NCBI GenBank assembly: GCA_035548515.1
Contig: DASZSW010000006.1
Location: forward strand, 1 to 64,000
Origin: DASZQY01 sp035548515
Lineage (GTDB): Bacteria > Pseudomonadota > Alphaproteobacteria > Rhizobiales > Kaistiaceae
Length of the DNA stretch: 64,000 nt
Reading direction: 5' to 3'
Shown one piece after another: positions 1-6,907 of the stretch; the first letter of the stretch is position 1; every line of letters begins with the position of its first letter. Position numbers and translations under genes: made by a program. Below the pieces are notes generated by a model, which searched no databases, had not been told where the DNA came from, and saw only the letters and a list, made by a program, of their open reading frames with translations.

Positions 1-1070
1 CGGAGAAGCGCCGGCCGATCACCAAGGGCAAGCGGATCAGGGTCGTCGGCGCGCGCGGCAACAATCTGAAGAACGTCACGGCGGAAATCCCGCTCGGCAC
101 GTTCACCTGCGTCACCGGCGTTTCCGGCGGCGGCAAGTCGACGCTTCTGATCGACACGCTCTATCGCGCGATCGCGCGGAAACTCAACAATGCCAGCGAG
201 GGCGCCGCGCCCCACGACCGCATCGAAGGCCTCGAGCACATCGACAAGATCATCGACATCGACCAGTCGCCGATCGGCCGCACGCCGCGCTCGAACCCCG
301 CGACCTACACCGGCGCCTTCACGCCGATCCGCGAGTGGTTTGCCGAGCTGCCCGAGGCCAAGACGCGCGGTTACGCGGCGGGCCGCTTCAGCTTCAACGT
401 CAAGGGCGGCCGCTGCGAGAAATGCGAAGGCGACGGCGTCATCAAGATCGAGATGCACTTCCTGCCCGACGTCTATGTCACCTGCGAGGTCTGCAACGGC
501 CACCGCTACAACCGCGAGACGCTCGAGGTGCAGTTCAAGGGCAAGTCGATCGCCGACGTGCTCGACATGACGGTCGAGGAAGCGAAGGGCTTCTTCGACG
601 CGGTGCCCGCCATCCGCGAGAAGATGGAGACGCTCGACCGCGTCGGCCTCGGCTACATCCACGTCGGCCAGCAGGCGAACACGCTCTCCGGCGGCGAGGC
701 GCAGCGCATCAAATTGTCGAAGGAGCTCTCCCGCCGCGCCACCGGCAACACGCTCTACATCCTCGACGAGCCGACCACCGGCCTCCACTTCCACGACGTC
801 GCCAAGCTCCTCGAGGTCCTCCACGAGCTGGTCGAACAGGGCAACACCGTCGTCGTCATCGAGCACAACCTCGAGGTCATCAAGACCGCCGACTGGCTGA
901 TCGACCTCGGCCCCGAAGGCGGCGACGGCGGCGGCGAGGTTATCGCCACGGGCACGCCGGAGCAGGTGGCGAAGGAGAAGAGGAGCTATACGGGGGCGTT
1001 TCTTAAGCCGGTGCTGGCACGCGCGCGGGCTTCAGCGCGGGACGCGGCTGGAGTTGAGGCGGCGGAGTAG
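1..1070 (+). CDS. uvrA: UvrABC excinuclease subunit A, C-terminal part (partial)
   Basis: This is the 3' part of uvrA, the damage-recognition ATPase of nucleotide excision repair. The frame is open from base 3 and ends with TAG at 1068-1070, giving about 355 residues of a protein usually near 950. Visible are the second Walker A (GVSGGGKST, near 117-145), the zinc-finger pair CEKCEG and CEVCNG (near 417-500), the ABC signature LSGGEAQRIKL (near 690) and a Walker B ending LDEPTTGLH. These mark the second ABC cassette. Codon use and high GC fit the core genome. The chromosome changes character immediately downstream, where AT-richer repeats begin. Confidence 0.97.
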   Translation, partial: EKRRPITKGKRIRVVGARGNNLKNVTAEIPLGTFTCVTGVSGGGKSTLLIDTLYRAIARKLNNASEGAAPHDRIEGLEHIDKIIDIDQSPIGRTPRSNPATYTGAFTPIREWFAELPEAKTRGYAAGRFSFNVKGGRCEKCEGDGVIKIEMHFLPDVYVTCEVCNGHRYNRETLEVQFKGKSIADVLDMTVEEAKGFFDAVPAIREKMETLDRVGLGYIHVGQQANTLSGGEAQRIKLSKELSRRATGNTLYILDEPTTGLHFHDVAKLLEVLHELVEQGNTVVVIEHNLEVIKTADWLIDLGPEGGDGGGEVIATGTPEQVAKEKRSYTGAFLKPVLARARASARDAAGVEAAE

Positions 1071-1075
1071 GTCAG

Positions 1076-1369
1076 TCTCCCGCCCCGGCCAACTGAGCAT
1101 CCTGACCGACGCCGGGAGTTTCCTTGGCGCTGCCCCTCCGTAGGATACTCATGCCACTTTTTGTGTATCAAGGATAAGTGGCGATTTGTTATGCGCCATT
1201 TTTGGACCTGTCTCCATATTTTCTGCCATTTTTGAACCAATGTCGGTTGGGCTCGCGACGTTCATTCTGTATTTTGTAACAGATATGAGTTGTCTCCGTT
1301 CAGTTGGAAGGTAGCCCCTACGGTCTAACTTGAACTCGTTAGGGCCGACCGAAGGGCTCGCGGAACGCC
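1076..1369. repeat. Direct tandem repeat, copy 1 (about 290 bp)
   Basis: First of two direct copies. Counting by eye over 1087-1369 against 1424-1706, 273 of 283 positions match with no internal gap. Each copy holds three related boxes, GCCACTTTTTG (1153), GCCATTTTTGGACC (1195) and GCCATTTTTGAACC (1225), and an inverted repeat GCCACTT/AAGTGGC (1153-1159 with 1176-1182). The copy is visibly more AT-rich than the genome. Clustered boxes of this type resemble the multiple terminal repeats of IS21-family elements, but no transposase gene is present. Confidence 0.9.
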
Positions 1370-1411
1370 TGATATTTTAGGGTTTTCCTTATTTTACCTC
1401 GGCGATACCCA

Positions 1412-1706
1412 TCTCCCGGCCACGGCCAACTGAGCATCCTGACCGACGCCGGGAGTTTCCTTGGCGCTACCCCTCCATAGGATACTCATGCCACTTTTTG
1501 TGTATCAAAGATAAGTGGCGATTTGTTATGCGCCATTTTTTGACCTCTATCCATATTTTCTGCCATTTTTGAACCAATGTCGGTTGGGCTCGCGACATTC
1601 ATTCTGTATTTTGTAACAGATATGAGTTGTCGCCGTTCAGTTGGAAGGTAGTCCCTACGGTCTAACTTGAACTCGTTAGGGGCGACCGAAGGGCTCGCGG
1701 AACGCC
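1412..1706. repeat. Direct tandem repeat, copy 2 (about 290 bp)
   Basis: Second copy, offset 337 bp from copy 1 and separated from it by a 42-bp unique spacer (1370-1411). The same boxes and inverted repeat occur at the shifted positions. A minus-strand frame (stop at 1486-1488) is open through this copy and also through copy 1. Of the eight differences that fall inside the frame, about six change an amino acid, so there is no sign that it is maintained as a gene. The repeat is better read as a noncoding or decayed mobile-element sequence. Confidence 0.9.
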
Positions 1707-1945
1707 CTGCTGCTTTCACATTTCTTGGGGCTTTGCGTCTGCTTTCATTCCGACTTCCTCCGCTGGAACGGTGCGCCAATCTTTACATAACCACCACTCG
1801 CGGCGTTGGTCGTTTCATATGCGTTCGTTGACACGCGCTCGGGCGTATGCCAATTTCTCGGTAATAGACGCCGATTTTTCTCTGGGCGAGTGTTGACAAA
1901 TGTTCATGATACCCTCACTTCGGGGCGGTTTCAGATGGAGGTCAA
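1707..1945 (+). promoter_or_regulatory. Leader and likely promoter region of the three-gene cassette
   Basis: No convincing gene lies here. A TTGACA hexamer at 1893-1898 could be the -35 element for the cassette; no good -10 is seen at the right spacing (1915-1921 is a weak match). A clear ribosome binding site GGAGG (1937-1941) precedes the ATG at 1946. The assignment is tentative. Confidence 0.35.
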
Positions 1946-2455
1946 ATGGCCAACTTAGAATTGGAGGCGATGGCTAAGCTCGCCGAGGTGCTCGAGCCGC
2001 TCTCGCCAGAGGCTCGGTCGCGAGCGATCGCTTGGGTGACGCAGGCTCTGCAGATAATCGGGTCAACGCCAACGGTGCCCGAGGCATCCACCGCTGGCCA
2101 GCCCGCCGCGGCGGCGCCGACGGAAGCGGGGTTCAAAGCCTTCGCAGAGATGTTTCACGCCGCCAATCCGCGGTCAGAGAAGGAGAAAGCGCTCCTGGCT
2201 GGTTATTGGATTCAGCGCTCCGCCGGCGTCGATCAATTCAATGCTCAGCAAATCAATGCCGAGTTGAAGCACATCGGATACGGCGTTTTGAACATCACCG
2301 ACGCCTTAAGTCAGCTCATCGCCGACAAGCCGAATCTGGTCATCCAGCTGGCGAAGAGCGGAAGCTCCCGCCAAGCACGGAAGACCTACAAAGTCACGGA
2401 CGCTGGAAATCGTCGGGTTCAAGAAATGCTGAATGGCGGTGTTCCCGGCAAATAG
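1946..2455 (+). CDS. Unknown protein A of accessory cassette, winged-helix-like C-terminus
   Basis: 169 residues; the ATG follows GGAGG at good spacing. I do not recognise a named family. Residues about 8-37 form an amphipathic helix with the pattern LEPLSPEARSRAIAWVTQAL. Residues about 45-65 are an Ala/Pro/Thr linker. From about residue 65 to the end there is a helical, winged-helix-like region (KALLAGYWIQ, then NAELKHIGYGVLNITDAL, then ARKTYKVTDAG), where the last part looks like a wing strand before a final helix. The next gene encodes a protein of the same layout, and the two align over both halves, so they look like diverged paralogues. A DNA- or RNA-binding regulatory or adaptor role is inference only. 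Confidence 0.85.
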   Translation: MANLELEAMAKLAEVLEPLSPEARSRAIAWVTQALQIIGSTPTVPEASTAGQPAAAAPTEAGFKAFAEMFHAANPRSEKEKALLAGYWIQRSAGVDQFNAQQINAELKHIGYGVLNITDALSQLIADKPNLVIQLAKSGSSRQARKTYKVTDAGNRRVQEMLNGGVPGK

Positions 2456-2495
2456 ATGAACCGAAGTTGCACCCACCGAGGATGAGGCAATTAGA

Positions 2496-3038
2496 ATGAG
2501 CGAAATCAAAGCCATCGAGGCGGTCGATAATGCATTGAGTGGCCTTGACGCGGAAGCCCGCGGTCGCGTGCTGACCTGGGCACGGCAGAAGTACGGCGAT
2601 TCCGGACAGGTGACGACCGCGCAGCATTCCGTCGCGCCGGCACAGAACCCGGCGGCCAACGGGGCGAGCGCCAAGCCGAAGTCGAAGAAAACGAAGACCA
2701 TCATTGCGATGGATAAGAGCCTGAACCTCAACCCGTCAGGCAAAGAGTCCGCCGTGAAGTTTGCAACCGACAAGTCGCCGACCACGGTGCTTCTCAAGTG
2801 TGTTGTCGCAGTCTACTACCTCCGCGAAACGATCGGGATGGCGAAGGTCACCACTGAAGCCGTATTCACGTTCTTCAAGCACGTGAATTGGCCGGTTCCG
2901 GCGGATCTCCGGAACACGCTGCAACAGGCTGGCACGTCAGGTTGGCTGGATACAGCCGACATGCAGGATATCAAATTGACTTCGTCGGGAGAGAATGTTG
3001 TCGAGCACCAGCTTCCGGCGAAGGCCAAAGCAAAGTGA
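2496..3038 (+). CDS. Unknown protein B of accessory cassette, paralogue of protein A
   Basis: 180 residues, 40 bp after gene A, with GAGG upstream of the ATG. The N-terminus (AVDNALSGLDAEARGRVL, then TWARQKYG) matches the helix of protein A. A low-complexity Ala/Pro/Lys linker with KPKSKKTKT follows, then a C-terminal half (AVKFATDKSPTTVLLKCVV, later GWLDTADMQDIKLTSSGENV) that again resembles a winged helix. The phrase KSPTTVLLKCVVAVYYLRE aligns with PRSEKEKALLAGYWIQRS of protein A. The gene ends at 3038 inside the start of the next gene (GTGA at 3035-3038), so the two are translationally coupled. Function unknown. Confidence 0.85.
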   Translation: MSEIKAIEAVDNALSGLDAEARGRVLTWARQKYGDSGQVTTAQHSVAPAQNPAANGASAKPKSKKTKTIIAMDKSLNLNPSGKESAVKFATDKSPTTVLLKCVVAVYYLRETIGMAKVTTEAVFTFFKHVNWPVPADLRNTLQQAGTSGWLDTADMQDIKLTSSGENVVEHQLPAKAKAK

Positions 3039-3793
3039 TCCGCCTGCTCGGCGCATTGCCGGAGTCTCTTGAGGAGGAACTATTCGAAAAACTCCGAGAG
3101 ATAGAGCGCAATTATCGTGAGCGCCGGTGGGAACCGGCCGAACTCAACGGCGGCAAACTGTGCGAAGTGGCCTATTGCATTCTGCGTGGCCACGCAGATG
3201 GCACGTTCCCGGCTAAATCGCACAAGCCATCTAACTTCTATGACGCTTGCGTGAAGATGGAAAAGGAACCGGCCTCTCTCGGAAGGTCGGTCCGAATACA
3301 GCTGCCACGCATGCTCATCGCACTCTATGAAATTCGCAACGGCCGAAACGTTGGTCACGTCGGCGGAGATGTCGATCCTAATCAGATGGACGCCGCCTGC
3401 GTTTTGCAGATGGCGAAATGGGTTGTGGCTGAACTGGTCCGCATCTTCCACGGCGTAAAATTTGAGGAGGCGGCGGCTCTAATCGAGGCCATTTCTGAGC
3501 GTGAAATCTCATTGATCTGGGATGCGGGTACTGTTCGTCGCGTCTTGGATAACAGCTTATCAATGCTGGAAAAGACTCTAGTTTTGCTATTCAGCTCGGC
3601 GCAGCCGCTCAGTGAGGAACAGCTCATCAAAAGTTTGGAGCACTCCAACCCGTCCGTGTATCGGCGGGACGTGCTCCGCCGCGCCCATTCCGATCGCTTG
3701 ATCGAATATGACGAGCGTACAAAGTCGGTGAAAATCTCTCCGCTTGGAATCAAGCGAGTTGAAGATCAAATCTTGCCCAACGCGAAGGTGTAG
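3035..3793 (+). CDS. Unknown protein C of accessory cassette: HEPN-like motif and C-terminal winged helix
   Basis: 252 residues from the GTG at 3035. A longer open frame exists upstream but it only shadows gene B; the GTGA overlap supports this start. The N-terminal part holds RRWEPAELNGGKLCEVAY (about residues 28-45). At residues 101-108 is R-N-x5-H (sequence RNGRNVGHVGGDV), followed by a long helix AACVLQMAKWVVAELVRIF. R-N-x(4-6)-H followed by a helix is the signature of HEPN ribonuclease folds, including Abi-type proteins. After about residue 175 a winged-helix-like tail follows (KTLVLLFSSAQPLSEEQL, later LIEYDERTKSVKISPLG). RNase activity is inferred from one motif. An unrelated helical protein with a chance motif remains possible. 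Confidence 0.82.
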   Translation: MIRLLGALPESLEEELFEKLREIERNYRERRWEPAELNGGKLCEVAYCILRGHADGTFPAKSHKPSNFYDACVKMEKEPASLGRSVRIQLPRMLIALYEIRNGRNVGHVGGDVDPNQMDAACVLQMAKWVVAELVRIFHGVKFEEAAALIEAISEREISLIWDAGTVRRVLDNSLSMLEKTLVLLFSSAQPLSEEQLIKSLEHSNPSVYRRDVLRRAHSDRLIEYDERTKSVKISPLGIKRVEDQILPNAKV

Positions 3794-3822
3794 CCGAAGC
3801 GCCTGCGCTATGGTCCGCGATC

Positions 3823-4299
3823 GTGCCGACTAACAGGTTCCACTCCGCCGGCATCATCCTCCACCGCCAGATCACTACGCACCTGGAGGTGCTGCTGCTT
3901 CATCCCGGCGGCCCGTTCTGGGCGAAGAAGGACGCCGGCGCGTGGTCGATTCCCAAAGGCCTTGTTGAGGAGGGAGAGACGCCACCCGCCGCCGCGCGGC
4001 GCGAGTTTGCCGAGGAGCTGGGGTTGCCGCCGCCTGAGGGCGAGATGGTGCCGCTCGGCGAGTTCCGCCTGCCCAGCCGCAAGATCGTCACCGCCTTCGC
4101 GCTCCGCGGCGATCTCGATCCGGCGGACACGCGGCCGGGCACCTTCACGATGGAGTGGCCGCCCAAATCGGGAAAGATGGCGACCTTCCCCGAGGCCGAT
4201 CGCTGCGCGTGGTTCACGCTCGACGCCGCCGCGGAGAAGATCACCCGCGGCCAGCTCCCCATCCTCGCCGCGCTGCGCGCGCATCTCGCCGGTGCGTGA
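3823..4299 (+). CDS. Nudix hydrolase
   Basis: 158 residues from a GTG at 3823; the ATG just upstream (3810) is out of frame. The Nudix box G-x5-E-x7-RE-x2-EE-x-G is complete (GLVEEGETPPAAARREFAEE, about residues 46-65). The central segment SGKMATFPEADRCAWF is typical of the small NTP pyrophosphohydrolase-like Nudix group that cleaves nucleoside diphosphates linked to another moiety; the substrate cannot be read from sequence. It stands alone, 30 bp after the accessory cassette, and codon use is back to high GC, so the genome backbone resumes here. Confidence 0.92.
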   Translation: MPTNRFHSAGIILHRQITTHLEVLLLHPGGPFWAKKDAGAWSIPKGLVEEGETPPAAARREFAEELGLPPPEGEMVPLGEFRLPSRKIVTAFALRGDLDPADTRPGTFTMEWPPKSGKMATFPEADRCAWFTLDAAAEKITRGQLPILAALRAHLAGA

Positions 4300-4693
4300 A
4301 GCGGTCGGCGCGCCGCAGCGCGCCGGAAGACTCGCGCTGGCGCTGCTCGCCCGGAGTGACTGCGCCTCCCAGTGCGCGGCAACGGTGGAAGACTAGAACC
4401 CAACCTCCCCCTTGAGGGGAGAGCCTGCCCCGGACTTGATCCGGGGTCGAAATCGCGCAGCGATTTCGGGAGGGGGTAACCACACGTGGGCACATTGGCG
4501 ACCGGCATCAACCGGCGCACCCCTCCCCAAAACCGCTTCGCGGTTTTGACCCTCCCTCAAGGGGAGGGTTCACTCTCTCAACCGTTCGCGCAGCCGATGC
4601 CGCTTGGGGAGGGGTGCCCCTGGAACAGCGCCAACCTTGATCCAATAGAGCACAACCCGTGCTACGCTTCCCCGCGCCTGCATCGAGGTCCCA
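4300..4693. repeat. Intergenic region with palindromic REP-like elements
   Basis: 394 bp without a gene. It begins with a perfect GC hairpin (CGGCGCGC at 4306-4313 with GCGCGCCG at 4318-4325). From about 4395 to 4612 there are inverted modules: CTCCCCCTTGAGGGGAG, the GAAATCGC/GCGATTTC hairpin (4449-4467), the AAAACCGC/GCGGTTTT hairpin (about 4529-4547) and CCCTCAAGGGGAGGG. Such CCCTCCC-stem units are dispersed palindromic repeats in many alphaproteobacteria. Related stems recur at 51118-51235. Confidence 0.75.
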
Positions 4694-5056
4694 ATGCCCG
4701 AAATCGAAACCCTCCTCCGCCGCAACCTCACCGACATTTTCGCCGAGCGCGACGATGCCCGCCGCCGCGCCGCGATCGCGGAGCTGACCACCGACGATGT
4801 GATCTTCGTCGATCCGAACGGCGGCCGGCACGATGGTCGCGAGCCGCTCAACGCGTCGGTCGCCGCGCTCTACGCCCGCATGCCGACGTTCGTGTTCAGC
4901 GAGCTGCCGCCACTCCAGGTCATCGAAGGCGCCGGCCGCGTCCACTGGGGCTTCGGCCCGCCCGGCGCGCGCCCGGTCCTCACCGGCCTCGACGTCATCC
5001 TCGTCCGCGACGGCCGCATCGCCGCGCTCTACACTTTCATCGATCCGCGGAAGTAG
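4694..5056 (+). CDS. SnoaL-like / NTF2-fold protein
   Basis: 120 residues. The pattern of an N-terminal helix (ETLLRRNLTDIFAERD), then ELTTDDVIFVDPNG, HWGFGPPGA and a final GLDVILVRDGRIAALYTFID is that of the SnoaL-like cone-shaped NTF2 fold. Members range from small isomerases and hydroxylases to ligand-binding proteins with no known activity. No catalytic residue set can be assigned. Upstream lies repeat-rich DNA and downstream a convergent outer-membrane gene, so it appears to be a single-gene unit. Confidence 0.85.
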   Translation: MPEIETLLRRNLTDIFAERDDARRRAAIAELTTDDVIFVDPNGGRHDGREPLNASVAALYARMPTFVFSELPPLQVIEGAGRVHWGFGPPGARPVLTGLDVILVRDGRIAALYTFIDPRK

Positions 5057-5084
5057 CCCGCGACCAACGGAGTGGCGACGGGCG

Positions 5085-5996
5085 CTAGAAGTGCAGCGCG
5101 GCGCCCGCCGTGATCGCCTGCACCAGCAGCGAGCCATAGACGGGCGGCATGCTCTGCGAGTGCAGCGCCGTCGCGTTCGCCATGTTGCCCGCGCCGGTCG
5201 GCACCTTGTCGACGTAGAGCGCGCGATAGCCGGCCTTGAGCGTCAGCGCGCCGAAGGTCTGCGTCAGGCCGATGCCGGCCTCGGCAAAGCCGCTCTGGTG
5301 GGTTGCCGTCGCGCCGCCGGTGAGCAATCCGCCGGTCGAAGGAGCCAGCCGAAATGCGGTCTCGTCGTTGAGGAAGAACAGGCCGGCGCGTCCGTCCAGC
5401 GCGATGCGCGTCGCGCCGGCGCCGAGGTCGGCGGCAAAGCCGACCTGCGGACCCCAGCCGGAGGAGTCCGCTGCCATGAAGTAGTCGGCGTTGAATGTCG
5501 GAAACGTAATGTTGTTGAGGAAGGTGTCCCTGGAGGCCAGCCAGCGCGGTCCGGCAAATACCGTCAGCATCTGTGACACCTTCAGCGTTGCGTCGATCTC
5601 CGCCGTGTCGAGGCGGGCGCTGATCAAAGCGCGGTCGGCGATGGCGCCGAAGTTGCTGAGCGAGCCGATCCTGACGTTGCCGATCGCCCCAAGTTCGGTC
5701 GGCCCGCCGCTCCATCCGAAGCCGCCGAAGAAGCGCGCTTCAACGCCGAGATGTTCGCCGCCGCCGCTCGCGCGGATGTCGAGCCCGGTCCCCTGCCCGA
5801 TTGGGGTCATGGCCGCGCTGTAGATCGGGCTTCCGCTGGCATTCGGGACGATGATCGGCGCGTCAGTGCCGGACACCGACCGCCAGGCGTAGACCGCCTC
5901 GGCGGAAATCTTGATCTCGGAAGCGAAAGCAGCGCCGGTGGATACGGCAGCGCATGCCGCCGCGAGGGCAGCAGCCGCAAGACGATACGCAAACAC
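5085..5996 (-). CDS. Outer membrane beta-barrel protein of unknown role
   Basis: 303 residues from a GTG at 5996, preceded by GGGGAC; longer starts up to 6116 would put about 40 unlikely residues before the signal peptide. The first 30 residues form a signal peptide (AYRLAAAALAAACAAV, ending GAAFAS). The mature part alternates hydrophobic and polar residues and is rich in Gly, Ala and aromatics (GLDIRASGGGEHLGVEARFF, GFAEAGIGLTQTFGALTLK), and it ends in Phe (AALHF), the usual C-terminal signature for outer-membrane insertion. No family more specific than barrel or porin-like was recognised. It is convergent with the SnoaL-like gene. Confidence 0.8.
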   Translation of the reverse strand: MFAYRLAAAALAAACAAVSTGAAFASEIKISAEAVYAWRSVSGTDAPIIVPNASGSPIYSAAMTPIGQGTGLDIRASGGGEHLGVEARFFGGFGWSGGPTELGAIGNVRIGSLSNFGAIADRALISARLDTAEIDATLKVSQMLTVFAGPRWLASRDTFLNNITFPTFNADYFMAADSSGWGPQVGFAADLGAGATRIALDGRAGLFFLNDETAFRLAPSTGGLLTGGATATHQSGFAEAGIGLTQTFGALTLKAGYRALYVDKVPTGAGNMANATALHSQSMPPVYGSLLVQAITAGAALHF

Positions 5997-6585
5997 GACA
6001 CAAGTCCCCAACGCCGCACATCGATTTAGCCACGATCGGCACCCGTTGGGCAGACCCGATGGCGCGCACAGCCGCTTTTGGGGTGTACCTGTGACGGCGG
6101 GGTCACAGAAAAGCACGGAAATGCGGCCCGCACCTGCGGGGATAACTAAGTACTTATCCCCGGCCCCCTCCGCTGCCCTTATCTTCGCCGCGTCCCGCTC
6201 ACCCGGGGGCGCCTTCCGGAGGCGTTCGTTAGGTGGAGCGACCCCGGAAACGGGTGTGCCGGCACGTTGCCGGCTGGACGCGGCGCCCGCCGTCCGGTTC
6301 GTGACCGGCCGCGCGGGACGACCCCTGGCCGGGCCGTCGGCGTTTCCGCCGTCTGCCCCTCGCGGGCTTAAGCTCGCCGCGCATGGTCGCGCGGCCGGGC
6401 GAAGTTCCTGGCCGGCGGGACGAGAAATCGCCGCGCGGGCGCTCGGATGAGCGCCGCACTAGGACGCGCAGAGGCACTCATGCGAGCGCCCGCACCCCCG
6501 GCTTCATGGCCGGGTCGAAATTGAGGAAGGGACGAAGCCACACCTCGGGCCGCGCGCCGGCCGCGAGAACGAGGAGTCACGTCCA
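5997..6585. other. Gene-poor 589-bp GC-rich region with an inverted repeat
   Basis: No reading frame here is convincing; several overlapping frames are open only because of very high GC. There is a near-perfect palindrome GGGGATAA (6138-6145), an 8-nt loop with AAGTACTT in its centre, and TTATCCCC (6154-6161), which could be an operator or terminator. From about 6190 to 6480 short GC-rich inverted repeats are frequent. I looked for RNase P RNA, SRP RNA, tmRNA and TPP or cobalamin riboswitch cores and recognised none. Confidence 0.5.
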
Positions 6586-6861
6586 ATGCCGCGCCGTCAG
6601 GAATGGGAACACGAGGAAGAAGACGATCGACGGTACGATCCCGACGAGGTTCGCCAGCGGATTGCGGAGCGTCTGGCGCGTATCGGTGGCGAGATGAACG
6701 AGAAGTGGCGCATCTGCCCCGATCCGGCCTGCCGCCGCCACCACGCCTGCACGGGCCCGGATATCCCGTGCGCCGACCTGCCACCCGGCCGGCCGCCGAC
6801 GGCGGAGGAGATCGCCGACGCCAAGGCTGTCCTGGCGCGGGCGGGACTGCCGGTGGAATGA
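6586..6861 (+). CDS. Small Cys-rich hypothetical protein
   Basis: 91 residues with a GAGGAG ribosome binding site before the ATG. The N-terminal half is strongly charged (EWEHEEEDDRRYDPDEVRQR) and helical. The centre carries four cysteines in the pattern C-x4-C-x5-C-x6-C (CPDPACRRHHACTGPDIPC, about residues 44-62) with two histidines, which could bind zinc. The tail GRPPTAEEIADAKAVLARAG is a helix. I do not recognise a named family. Confidence 0.7.
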   Translation: MPRRQEWEHEEEDDRRYDPDEVRQRIAERLARIGGEMNEKWRICPDPACRRHHACTGPDIPCADLPPGRPPTAEEIADAKAVLARAGLPVE

Positions 6862-6907
6862 CCTTGACGCGCCGGCTTTCCACCTAAGCGGAGGCAGGCG
6901 CGTACCG

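Noticed and set aside
1071..1945. CRISPR array or phage attachment site in the repeat region
   Set aside because: There are only two long copies and no short repeat-spacer pattern. No integrase gene or tRNA end lies nearby.
2888..3034. Extended N-terminus for the HEPN-like protein starting at 2888
   Set aside because: It lies within gene B in another phase. The GTG at 3035 overlaps the gene B stop (GTGA), a typical coupled start, and the extra residues look like a frame shadow.
5911..6450. Overlapping plus- and minus-strand frames up to about 180 codons in the 5997-6585 region
   Set aside because: Frames are open in several phases at once because of extreme GC content. None shows a ribosome binding site, a domain or biased third codon positions.
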